Shown here piece after piece: positions 1-8,078 of a stretch of 10,701 bases of DNA. Source of the DNA: Ignavibacteria bacterium UBA4661 (lineage in GTDB: Bacteria; Bacteroidota; Ignavibacteria; Kapaibacteriales; UBA4661). The notes beneath the pieces are model-generated. The model was not told the origin of the DNA. It did not search any database and worked only from the letters and a program-made list of their open reading frames with translations. Where the stretch lies: positions 779-11,479 of the forward strand of contig DHLT01000204.1 of assembly GCA_002405405.1 (NCBI GenBank), given 5' to 3'. Positions within the stretch are counted from its first letter, which is position 1, and each line of letters begins with the position of its first letter. A program made the position numbers and the translations under genes.

Positions 1-2
1 GC

Positions 3-743
3 TGTTATTCATGGCAGGCGAATCAGGACATGCACACCCTATTAAAGTATGGTAAAGTTCAGGATAACAATAATCACTGGATACTTACTGATACCGTCCG
101 GTATATTGACCAGCTTACGCCCCACGATAGAGAAACACTCCGGCAACTCTATGCCGCATTCCAGAATATTAAAGGCGATGACCTTATACGCCGTGTGTAT
201 AAGAACTATCCTTATTATGCCATAAACAGCACCATAGCGGAAAGATTACTGAGTGATGCCGATTATACCAGAGTAAAGGAAAATAAACCCCTGCATAATA
301 GCCCAATGCTGTGTACTATTGGCTATGAAGGAAAATCTGTAGAACAATACGTGAACCAACTTATTCAGGCAGATATAAAGGTTCTTTGCGATGTTCGGAA
401 GAATCCATTAAGCATGAAATATGGCTTTTCCAAAAACCAACTAAAAGCAATTGTAGAGGGTGCAGGTATAGAGTATAAGCACTTCCCACAACTTGGTATA
501 GCATCCGAGAAACGACAAAATTTGCCAACGCCGGAGAGCTATCGGGAATTGTTTGAAGATTATCGAGCAAATACTTTACCCCAACAAACACACTATACCA
601 AACTTCTGTATGCTGAACTAAAAAAAGCCCGAAGAATTGCTCTTACCTGCTTTGAAGCTGATGTTCAGTGTTGTCATAGACATTCGCTTGCTACGGAACT
701 AACAACCTATTTTGATGAAGATTTCGAGGTTCAACATCTATAA
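3..743 (+). CDS. DUF488-family protein with N-terminal SocA/Panacea-like segment, 5' truncated by window edge
   Basis: The reading frame is open to the left edge. The nine codons before the first ATG (base 30) read CYSWQANQD and continue smoothly into MHTLLKYGKV, so I treat the gene as partial rather than starting at 30. Counted from that ATG, the DUF488 domain occupies about residues 93-237. It has the family hallmarks TIGYEG (96-101), DVRKNP (121-126), the YKHFPQLG segment (149-156) and a C-terminal CFEAD..CCHRH block (207-218), whose conserved Cys/His/Arg resemble a thiol or metal site. The preceding part (S..QANQD...L.KYGK, then a predicted helical stretch ending YYAINS) resembles the end of the SocA/Panacea-type domain often placed in front of DUF488; this is a pattern match by eye. 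The biochemical function of DUF488 is not settled. The stop lies 12 bases before the next gene, and the order suggests one operon with the Res gene downstream. ATA is used for 7 of 13 Ile codons. Confidence 0.85.
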   Translation, partial: CYSWQANQDMHTLLKYGKVQDNNNHWILTDTVRYIDQLTPHDRETLRQLYAAFQNIKGDDLIRRVYKNYPYYAINSTIAERLLSDADYTRVKENKPLHNSPMLCTIGYEGKSVEQYVNQLIQADIKVLCDVRKNPLSMKYGFSKNQLKAIVEGAGIEYKHFPQLGIASEKRQNLPTPESYRELFEDYRANTLPQQTHYTKLLYAELKKARRIALTCFEADVQCCHRHSLATELTTYFDEDFEVQHL

Positions 744-755
744 AGTACACACGCT

Positions 756-1589
756 ATGAAAGTTCTTATTACCGTAAAAGCCTATCCTGCTATATCGAGT
801 ACATACGGTGAAACAGTATGCACCGCAGGCATAAACGAAGAAGGGAAATGGATACGAATTTATCCTATTCCCTTTCGATATATGGATTACGAAAACCAAT
901 ACAAAAAATATCATTGGGTAGAACTTGACCTTATCCGCAACACAAAAGATTTCCGCCCCGAAACCCACCGCTCTCAACATTTGGAATCTATTACAACTGT
1001 GGGGGAAATACCTTCGGATGGCGATGCGTGGACAGAGCGAAGAAAAGCCATACTTGAAAAGGTAAGGGTTTATACAAATTTGGATGAACTTATAGCAGAA
1101 GCGAAAAACAAAGATGTTTGTACATCGCTTGCGGTATTCAAACCTACACGCATAAAGGATTTTATTTATAGGCGTGTTTCGGACACGTGGGATACGACAA
1201 AACTTCAAACTTTTACATCTATGCAACAGCAAGGAAATCTCTTCGACGGCAAGGATGAAAACGATATAGAACAATTCGAGGTAGTGGATAAACTGCCCTA
1301 CAAGTTTTCCTTTGTTTTCGAGGATGATAGCGGAAGAGAATCTACCCTTATGATAGAAGATTGGGAAACGGGGATGCTCTATTGGAAGTGTTTAAAACGT
1401 CACGAAGGGAACGAAGCCTTAGCCTGTGCCGATGTACGAAAAAAGTATTACGATAACTTTGCTTTGACGAAAGATTATTACTTTTTTCTGGGAACTACAA
1501 AAGCCAATCATTACCGCGCCCCGAATCCCTTTGTTATCATCGGTGATTTCCGCCCTAAATTCATTACTCAAGAACAAATGCAATTTTAA
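756..1589 (+). CDS. Hypothetical 277-aa soluble protein in Type III restriction operon
   Basis: I do not recognise a named domain. The protein is soluble-looking, with no signal peptide or membrane segment. Two parts look like conserved cores: an N-terminal block with YPAIS.TYGETVCTAGI, then GKWIRIYPIPFR (about 10-41) and WVELDLIRN (54-62); and a C-terminal block with PYKFSF.FEDD, then MIEDWETGMLYW (199-210) and YYFFLGTTKANH followed by NPFVIIGDF (241-265). Between them, KPTRIKDFIYRR (129-140) is basic and could contact nucleic acid, which is a guess. The start at 756 follows the DUF488 stop by 12 bases with no Shine-Dalgarno. The stop shares one base with the Res start (TAATG), implying translational coupling to Res. 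Half of its Ile codons (9 of 18) are ATA, as in the neighbouring restriction genes. A specificity, regulatory or accessory role in the restriction module is inferred from position only. Confidence 0.8.
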   Translation: MKVLITVKAYPAISSTYGETVCTAGINEEGKWIRIYPIPFRYMDYENQYKKYHWVELDLIRNTKDFRPETHRSQHLESITTVGEIPSDGDAWTERRKAILEKVRVYTNLDELIAEAKNKDVCTSLAVFKPTRIKDFIYRRVSDTWDTTKLQTFTSMQQQGNLFDGKDENDIEQFEVVDKLPYKFSFVFEDDSGRESTLMIEDWETGMLYWKCLKRHEGNEALACADVRKKYYDNFALTKDYYFFLGTTKANHYRAPNPFVIIGDFRPKFITQEQMQF

Positions 1590-4333
1590 TGAAGCTACAA
1601 TTTTCATCAAATCAAGACTACCAATTACAGGCGGTGCGCTCTGTGGTGGATGTATTCGAGGGGCAACCATTAGCAATGAGCGGCTTTGAAGTTTCTTTTG
1701 CAATGGAGGGCACTTCCCTTGCTTTTACACAAAAAGGTATTGCCAATAACCTTGTACTCAGCCATGACCAACTACTACATAACGTACAGGCAGTGCAGGA
1801 GCGCAACGGAATACCTATCTCTGAGAAATTAGAACCCTGTTTTTATCAATTACATGAAGAGGACAAAGAGACCAAACAAAAGAACATCATTGCCAAAGGC
1901 GAAATAGCTTTGAACTTCACCGTAGAAATGGAAACCGGAACGGGAAAAACCTACACCTATTTACGCACGGTGTACGAGCTAAACAAAGTTTATGGGTTCA
2001 AAAAATTTGTTGTCGTCGTTCCTAGTGTGGCAATACGCGAAGGCACGGTAAAGAACTTGGAAGTAACGCATGAACATTTGCAAGCTATCTACAATAAGCC
2101 GCCTATCAATTACATCATGTACGATAGCCGCAACCTTACCGCTCTACGCAACTTTGCTACATCTAACGCAATACAAGTTTTAGTCATAAATATAGATAGC
2201 TTCACCAAAGACAGCAATGTTATAAACACCATACGTGAAACAGGCATAAAGCCCATAGAATACATACAGGCAACAAACCCTATTGTCATAGTGGACGAAC
2301 CGCAGAACATGGAAACAGACACGCGCCGCGCCGCTATTCATAACCTCAATCCCTTATGTACCCTGCGGTACAGTGCAAACCACCGTAACTTATACAATCT
2401 ACTCTATAACCTTAGTCCGGTTCGTGCCTACGATTTGGGCTTAGTAAAGCAAATAGAAGTGGACGGCATTACGGCAGATAATAACTACAACGCCGCCTTT
2501 ATCCGCCTAAAGGAAATAGTACCGAGCAAAAAGAATTTGAAGGTAAAACTGACTATCTACGCCAACGATAAAGGGGGCGTAGTACAAAAGGATTGCACCC
2601 TTGAAGCCGGAGACGATTTACACGCGGTATCGGGCGGGCGCGATATGTACGAAGATGGCTTTTTGCTTACGCACATTAGCGCACAAGCGGGAAGTATAGA
2701 GTTTAGCAACGGGCTAACGATATATGTAGGCGAATCACAAGGCGGGCTTACCGATGAAGTAATGAAATACCAGATAGAGCGCACCGTAGAAGCGCACTTT
2801 CACAAACTCAAAACCCTACGCCCGCTCGGAATCAAAGTTCTTTCGTTGTTCTTTATAGATAAGGTTGCCAATTACCGCGAATACGATACAGAGGGCAAGC
2901 CGCAAAAAGGAAAGTTTGCCCTATGGTTTGAAGAAGCCTTCACCAAAACAGCCAAGAAAAAAGACTATGCCGGATTGATTCCTTTTGAATTAGACAAAGT
3001 ACACAACGGGTATTTTTCGCAGGATAAAAAAGGCGTGTTCAAAGACACCAAAGGAACAACAAAGGACGATGAAGACACGTATAGTTTGATAATGAAGGAA
3101 AAGGAACGCTTGCTGAGTATTGAAGAGCCATTGCAATTTATCTTCTCGCATTCTGCCTTGCGCGAAGGGTGGGACAATCCGAACGTGTTCCAGATTTGCA
3201 CCCTGAATGAAACAAATAGTAGTATGAAAAAGCGTCAAGAAATAGGGCGCGGTCTTCGCCTTCCGGTGGATGCAAACGGTCAACGCATACAAGATAAGCA
3301 AATAAACGTCCTGACGGTCATTGCAAACGAAAGCTACGAAGAATTTACGGAAGCCTTACAGCGCGAAATACAGGAAGAAACAAGCGTATCCTTTGAAGGC
3401 AGAATAAAAGACGCACGGAAGAAAGAGAAAGTACAGCGCAATAAAGAACTCAGCATAGAAAACTATCCTCTGTTATTCGAGATGTGGGAGAAGATACGCC
3501 ACAAGACAAAGTACTGTGTGGAATACAGTACGGAAAACCTGATACAAGGCACGGTAAAGGCTTTTAAGGATGTAAACCGCTTCCCCACCGCTAAAACTCC
3601 TATGCTCCAAGCTCAACGTGCTACGCTCAATTATACGGAAGAAGGAATAGCCGGAACAGTTACCGATAGAAGGCTAAAGGCTACGGATAAAGTACGCTAT
3701 TGTATCCCCGATGTGTACGCCTACATACAAAGCCGTATAGATGTAACCCGAAGCACAATTTTTCAGATTATTAAACAGTCTGGCAGATACAACGAAATAG
3801 AAATCAATCCCCAAATGTTTTTGGATAATCTTGTATCAGCTATTCGCCAAACAATGAATACTTTGCTTGTGGACGGTGTGAAATATACGCAGATACAAAC
3901 GGGCAATATCGAAAGAGACTGTTACAGTATGGAGCTATTCGAGAGCGAAGAAATAGAAACTTACCTTTCGGACTTGTTCAAAGTAACGAACACAGAAAAA
4001 ACAGTGTTCAATTATATCCCCGTTGTGAGCGACCCCGAAAGCAGATTTGCCCGCGATTGCGACACAGACGAAAACGTGAAATTCTACTTCAAACTTCCCA
4101 GAGGTTTTAAGATACCTACGCCGATAGGAAATTACATACCAGATTGGGCGGTGATATTTGAAAACGATAGGCGTATCTACTTTGTAGCCGAGACCAAAAG
4201 CACCTTAGATAAACAACTCTTGCGCGATATTGAACGCATGAAAATAGACTGCGGGGAAAAGCATTTTGCTTTGTTCAAACCTTCGGGTGTGGAGTATAAG
4301 TTGGCTGTTAGTGCAAAGGATTTATATCAGTAA
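1589..4333 (+). CDS. res: Type III restriction endonuclease Res subunit (DEAD/DEAH helicase-nuclease)
   Basis: This is the ATP-dependent translocase/cleavage subunit of a Type III restriction system, which in known systems cuts DNA only in complex with a Mod methyltransferase. Visible helicase motifs are Walker A METGTGKT (114-121), Ia-like VVVVPSVAIREG (141-152), a DEPQ Walker B (236-239), motif III region YSANH (261-265), motif V REGWDNPNVFQ (525-535) and motif VI QEIGRGLRLP (550-559). The C-terminal nuclease shows PDWAV (P851, D852) followed by AETK (E868, K870), a PD-(D/E)xK signature, so both enzymatic modules look intact. At 914 residues it is in the normal size range for Res. Motif III carries SAN where SAT is usual. 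The start ATG overlaps the previous stop by one base. No mod gene is in the window. ATA isoleucine and AGA/AGG arginine codons recur, unlike the right-hand genes. It faces a convergent operon across a 79-base gap. Confidence 0.93.
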   Translation: MKLQFSSNQDYQLQAVRSVVDVFEGQPLAMSGFEVSFAMEGTSLAFTQKGIANNLVLSHDQLLHNVQAVQERNGIPISEKLEPCFYQLHEEDKETKQKNIIAKGEIALNFTVEMETGTGKTYTYLRTVYELNKVYGFKKFVVVVPSVAIREGTVKNLEVTHEHLQAIYNKPPINYIMYDSRNLTALRNFATSNAIQVLVINIDSFTKDSNVINTIRETGIKPIEYIQATNPIVIVDEPQNMETDTRRAAIHNLNPLCTLRYSANHRNLYNLLYNLSPVRAYDLGLVKQIEVDGITADNNYNAAFIRLKEIVPSKKNLKVKLTIYANDKGGVVQKDCTLEAGDDLHAVSGGRDMYEDGFLLTHISAQAGSIEFSNGLTIYVGESQGGLTDEVMKYQIERTVEAHFHKLKTLRPLGIKVLSLFFIDKVANYREYDTEGKPQKGKFALWFEEAFTKTAKKKDYAGLIPFELDKVHNGYFSQDKKGVFKDTKGTTKDDEDTYSLIMKEKERLLSIEEPLQFIFSHSALREGWDNPNVFQICTLNETNSSMKKRQEIGRGLRLPVDANGQRIQDKQINVLTVIANESYEEFTEALQREIQEETSVSFEGRIKDARKKEKVQRNKELSIENYPLLFEMWEKIRHKTKYCVEYSTENLIQGTVKAFKDVNRFPTAKTPMLQAQRATLNYTEEGIAGTVTDRRLKATDKVRYCIPDVYAYIQSRIDVTRSTIFQIIKQSGRYNEIEINPQMFLDNLVSAIRQTMNTLLVDGVKYTQIQTGNIERDCYSMELFESEEIETYLSDLFKVTNTEKTVFNYIPVVSDPESRFARDCDTDENVKFYFKLPRGFKIPTPIGNYIPDWAVIFENDRRIYFVAETKSTLDKQLLRDIERMKIDCGEKHFALFKPSGVEYKLAVSAKDLYQ

Positions 4334-4358
4334 ATATGTTATTCATTTCTAAAACAAA

Positions 4359-4389
4359 ATGGCTGATATGACAAAATCATATCAGCCAT
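4359..4389 (-). terminator. Intrinsic terminator for the ABC/peptidase operon, between convergent genes
   Basis: A perfect 12-bp inverted repeat lies at 4359-4370 and 4378-4389, and an inner A-T pair (4371/4377) extends it to 13 bp with a 5-base loop. On the minus strand the stem is followed by TTTGTTTTAG (from base 4358 leftwards), the U-rich tract expected of a Rho-independent terminator for the operon ending at 4413. On the plus strand the bases after the stem are not T-rich, so termination of res transcripts here would be weaker. The stem starts 25 bases after the res stop. Confidence 0.75.
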
Positions 4390-4412
4390 CGGTGTTGTAT
4401 GTGATCAATACT

Positions 4413-7400
4413 TTACTTCTGTTGTACACTAACCACATTATCTGCAATGACACGATCGATCAACTTGTTGTACGGATCGATACCCGCCTTTGCTGGTTCA
4501 CTTGGAACAACAATGGTAATTTGCGTTTGTGCATTATCGATACGATGCTTCTTGAGATACAAGGGCTTGCCCAATGTTGTGCTTGATCCATCGGATTTCG
4601 CAAAGACACCGATGTCGATATACTCTGCATTGACAGAACCACCACCGAGCGGCACAGGCGTTTCGTTGCCAAGACTGTCGTTGTACATTTTTTTCGCTGA
4701 AATGGATAGTGTTACAGCGTATGTACCATCAGCTTGCTTTGTCGATACAGCTGACACTGCACGATTGTCGAAAAGCGTGATTTTCTCCACCAAATCTGCT
4801 AGCATATAATGCAATGAATCCGGGGTTTCGCGCCGCAAGAATCCGACAAACTCCTCTGCATTCGTATAGGGTGCCGACTGAAAACCAACGGCTTTGATAT
4901 ACTTTGCCAAAGCCTGATTGACGCGCTCTTCGCCGATTTGATCAGCTAATGCAAACAGAACATGCGATCCTTTATTGTAATGAATGTACGATTGATTACG
5001 ATTGCGCATGAGCGGCTGCTCTGCTTTGCGCTCATTGCCTCGTCCGCGCAGATAATCATTCAATTCGTGCTTCAGGAAGCGTCGCATCATGTCGTCGCCA
5101 TAGTTCTGCTTCATTACCATCAGTGCTGAGTATTCTGCCAATGATTCGCTCATCATGGTTGAACCTTCTTGCGCGGCACCAATCACTTGATGTGCCCACC
5201 ATTGGTGTGCAAGCTCATGCGCCGTTACAAAAAAGGTAAAGTCAATTTCATCTTCTTCGCCTGTCATGCGGCGCAAGAACCCGATATCTTCCGAATATGG
5301 AATAGTATTGGCAAAACTTTGTGCGAAGGATGCATAGCGCGGAAACTCAATAATCCGAAATTGTCGATGCTGATAGGGCGAGAAATTCTTTGTAAAATAA
5401 TCCAATCCTTTCTTCGTAGCTGCGATCATGGTTTTAACATTGTACCCATGAGTCGGATGATAGTACACTTCAATTTTTACATCGTTTTTGCCGGTAGGAT
5501 CCTTCCATACATCACGCTCGACAACATACTGCGCTGACTGGAACGAATAAAAGTTGAGAATCGGTGCATCCATTTTGTAATGGAAATAACGTCGCTCGCC
5601 GAGATCTTTGCGGTAGGGCACATTTGCTTTCCACTCTGCTTGCAAATAGCCGGGTGCAATTGCTATTTGATCCGGCGAAGTGGAAACTACTGCCTCAAAA
5701 TCAATGCGATCAGCATCTTGCGAGATATATGTATTCAACCGTGAAATGCTGTCGCCAAGTTTGGGCACATCTGCACGCTCCGGCAAACCATACTTTTTCC
5801 GTTTGTCAGGGTCGCTCAGTTCACCACCTTCATCATACCCAAAAGTACAAGTAACATTATTGTTATTCAGGAATGCTCCATTATCAACAATCTCTGTTGG
5901 TGTGGCAAAACTCTGTCCCAAACGCCCAAAAGAGAAAAGCAATGTTGCCGTGTCTTGTGGAGCCAATGGCGTTTGCAATTTGAGTAAACGAATACCGGCT
6001 ACTGTGTCATTACGAATAATGCTTGCAGGACGGTTTACTTCTGCTTTTAAGAGGGTAAGATCGCTATTGTAACTCAGATAAAGAGTATCGATCGGCTTGT
6101 CCGTTTTGTTAACAAAGGTATGCGTTCCCCATGACACATAGCGATGTTCTTCCGGAAAAAGATCAACATGAATGCTGGTTGCCACAATACGTGGTTGTGG
6201 GAAATGAAGATACTTTGCTCGGTAGGTTTTTTCATAATCCACCCGCAGTTGTTCTTCTTGCTTTTGTGTACGATACACACGCAAGACATTCGTGTTGTAC
6301 CACACCCATCCGCCCGACACAACAGACAAGATTACTGCACCGGCTACTGCCGCCAAAGCCAGCGGTGTTGCCTGACGACGTGCTATGCGAATACGCGCTA
6401 TAAAACCTTGCTCTGTGCCACGTTGCTGAAGCACATATGCCAAGCACACTAACACGATTGCAATCGCAGAATTAAAGAGCGTATAGGATACACCCGCTCG
6501 CCAAAATGGTATATATCCATTCATATCGGAGTATGTACCAAAGCGCGATTGTGCATAATACCACATCGGATGCTCAAGCCCAAGCTCACTCAAAAACGCC
6601 TGTCCGATAAAAATGCTGATAACAATAAAGTGCCCGAAGTATTTATTGCCAACAACGATTTGCACCATGAAACTCAGGATAACAAGTTGTATCATCGAAA
6701 CCCAATCAATCCCATAGACACCCACCAAATACACAGGTAATTCATAATTGGTGTAGCCCTTGAGTGTTTGGGTGAGAATTGCACCGATAATCGTGAATCC
6801 ATACAAGACTGCCGACACCATGCTGAGTGCTGTTATCTTCGATAGCAAGACCGCAAGCCGTGAAGCAGGTAGTGCATCGGCTATTTGATCAAGCTTGAGT
6901 GTCTTTTCACGCCATACTAATTCACCGCTATAGTACACCATGATAATTAACATGTACAGCGTAAAGCTATTAATAACATCAAACATGACATAGGTAACAG
7001 GATATACCGTACCATCATACAAACGACCTGCCTGCCGTGCATTGACAGCAAATTGTATCATCCCGATCAGGGTAATGGCAATAAATGGTCCTGAACGTAT
7101 GATATCTCGAAAATAAAATCCGATAGAGGCAAAAAATTGCGACCACGATGTTTCGACTTCAAAATATTGCAAGACGCGTGGACGAGGTGAACTGACATGC
7201 TCGATTGCAGTATCATCTTGTTTGTTTTTGCGAGCACGCAATGTAATCGCTTGCGAAGAGAACCGAAAGAGTTGGTAGGTTAAGAGAAAAATACTAATAC
7301 CAAGCGCAAGCCACAGGACACGATTCCATAACATATACCCCTCAAGCGGCAGAGGCAAAGTATTACGCTCGGCAGTTGTCCAGTATTCTGTCAGAAAACC

Positions 7401-8078
7401 AAAAGCACGAGTACCAAAAGGATCGAGTAATGCTGAGAGCATTTTATTATCAAGGTCGCGCAGAAATGCACCGGCGACGCTTTGCAAAGATATTAAGGCA
7501 ATACCCTGTACATATACGGCAATAAAATTGCGAAAGATCAAGCCACACGCAAAAAAGAGTGCTCCCATGAAGATGACATTCGGCAGAACAGCATAAATGT
7601 AGGGATTCACATAACCTGCAAAGGAGAATGGTGCAATTTTTTCCGCCGGAATCCATCCCGCAATCGGAGCGATAACTGAACCGAGCCATAAACCAAGAGG
7701 CGGAGCGAGAAGCACTAATGCCATGACAATCACAGAACCAAGATACCGCCCAACAACATAACTGAACTTCGTCATGCCGGTGGTAAAGAAGAGTTCGTGC
7801 GATTTCATCTCCATATCGCGGATCATCGCAGTGCCGGCAATACCCGATAGCACAATGGCACTCACAATCGACATAATCAATTGTACTTGAGCAATCACAA
7901 TCGGTGCATTATGAAACACCTTACCTACGCCACCGCCGATTTGTACAAACTCGGTGGTCATAAAAAGAAATGTCAGCAGGAAGAATAAACCGAAGTAAAT
8001 CCAAAAGGTTACCTTACGAAGATTGAATCGAAGATCAAACTTGATAACGCTCCATGTCAGTTGGAGTGTACTCATCAT
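4413..8078 (-). CDS. ABC-2 permease fused to periplasmic M1-family metallopeptidase domain
   Basis: This 1221-residue fusion belongs to the 'ABC transporter permease/M1 family aminopeptidase' class. By eye there are about 13 hydrophobic segments between residues 25 and 594, in two halves (about 25-272 and 330-594) separated by a charged loop (about 281-300). The odd count with a cytoplasmic N-terminus would put the C-terminal half outside the inner membrane. The peptidase part (about 620-1100) has the zinc site HELAH (H954, E955, H958) with the third ligand probably E978 in SESLAEY, and a YNKG motif with the likely catalytic Tyr1034. The usual M1 GxMEN motif is absent; PYSED sits in its place with E930 exactly 24 residues before H954. 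The gene overlaps its ATPase by four bases (ATGA). ATG codons lie at 8078 and 8075, and the strong Shine-Dalgarno is better spaced for the second. Substrate unknown. Confidence 0.92.
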   Translation of the reverse strand: MMSTLQLTWSVIKFDLRFNLRKVTFWIYFGLFFLLTFLFMTTEFVQIGGGVGKVFHNAPIVIAQVQLIMSIVSAIVLSGIAGTAMIRDMEMKSHELFFTTGMTKFSYVVGRYLGSVIVMALVLLAPPLGLWLGSVIAPIAGWIPAEKIAPFSFAGYVNPYIYAVLPNVIFMGALFFACGLIFRNFIAVYVQGIALISLQSVAGAFLRDLDNKMLSALLDPFGTRAFGFLTEYWTTAERNTLPLPLEGYMLWNRVLWLALGISIFLLTYQLFRFSSQAITLRARKNKQDDTAIEHVSSPRPRVLQYFEVETSWSQFFASIGFYFRDIIRSGPFIAITLIGMIQFAVNARQAGRLYDGTVYPVTYVMFDVINSFTLYMLIIMVYYSGELVWREKTLKLDQIADALPASRLAVLLSKITALSMVSAVLYGFTIIGAILTQTLKGYTNYELPVYLVGVYGIDWVSMIQLVILSFMVQIVVGNKYFGHFIVISIFIGQAFLSELGLEHPMWYYAQSRFGTYSDMNGYIPFWRAGVSYTLFNSAIAIVLVCLAYVLQQRGTEQGFIARIRIARRQATPLALAAVAGAVILSVVSGGWVWYNTNVLRVYRTQKQEEQLRVDYEKTYRAKYLHFPQPRIVATSIHVDLFPEEHRYVSWGTHTFVNKTDKPIDTLYLSYNSDLTLLKAEVNRPASIIRNDTVAGIRLLKLQTPLAPQDTATLLFSFGRLGQSFATPTEIVDNGAFLNNNNVTCTFGYDEGGELSDPDKRKKYGLPERADVPKLGDSISRLNTYISQDADRIDFEAVVSTSPDQIAIAPGYLQAEWKANVPYRKDLGERRYFHYKMDAPILNFYSFQSAQYVVERDVWKDPTGKNDVKIEVYYHPTHGYNVKTMIAATKKGLDYFTKNFSPYQHRQFRIIEFPRYASFAQSFANTIPYSEDIGFLRRMTGEEDEIDFTFFVTAHELAHQWWAHQVIGAAQEGSTMMSESLAEYSALMVMKQNYGDDMMRRFLKHELNDYLRGRGNERKAEQPLMRNRNQSYIHYNKGSHVLFALADQIGEERVNQALAKYIKAVGFQSAPYTNAEEFVGFLRRETPDSLHYMLADLVEKITLFDNRAVSAVSTKQADGTYAVTLSISAKKMYNDSLGNETPVPLGGGSVNAEYIDIGVFAKSDGSSTTLGKPLYLKKHRIDNAQTQITIVVPSEPAKAGIDPYNKLIDRVIADNVVSVQQK

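Noticed and set aside
738..1274. 178-codon minus-strand frame opposite the 277-aa gene
   Set aside because: Its translation is Cys/Phe/Tyr-rich with no recognisable domain, and the plus-strand gene fits the operon spacing and overlaps.
1..4333. Phase-variable simple sequence repeats, often found in Type III systems
   Set aside because: No long homopolymer or tandem short repeat is present in these three genes; variation, if any, would be in the unseen mod gene.
4359..4809. Plus-strand open frames of 75 and 120 codons antisense to the end of the peptidase gene
   Set aside because: They are shadows of a well-supported coding sequence; the first begins inside the terminator stem.
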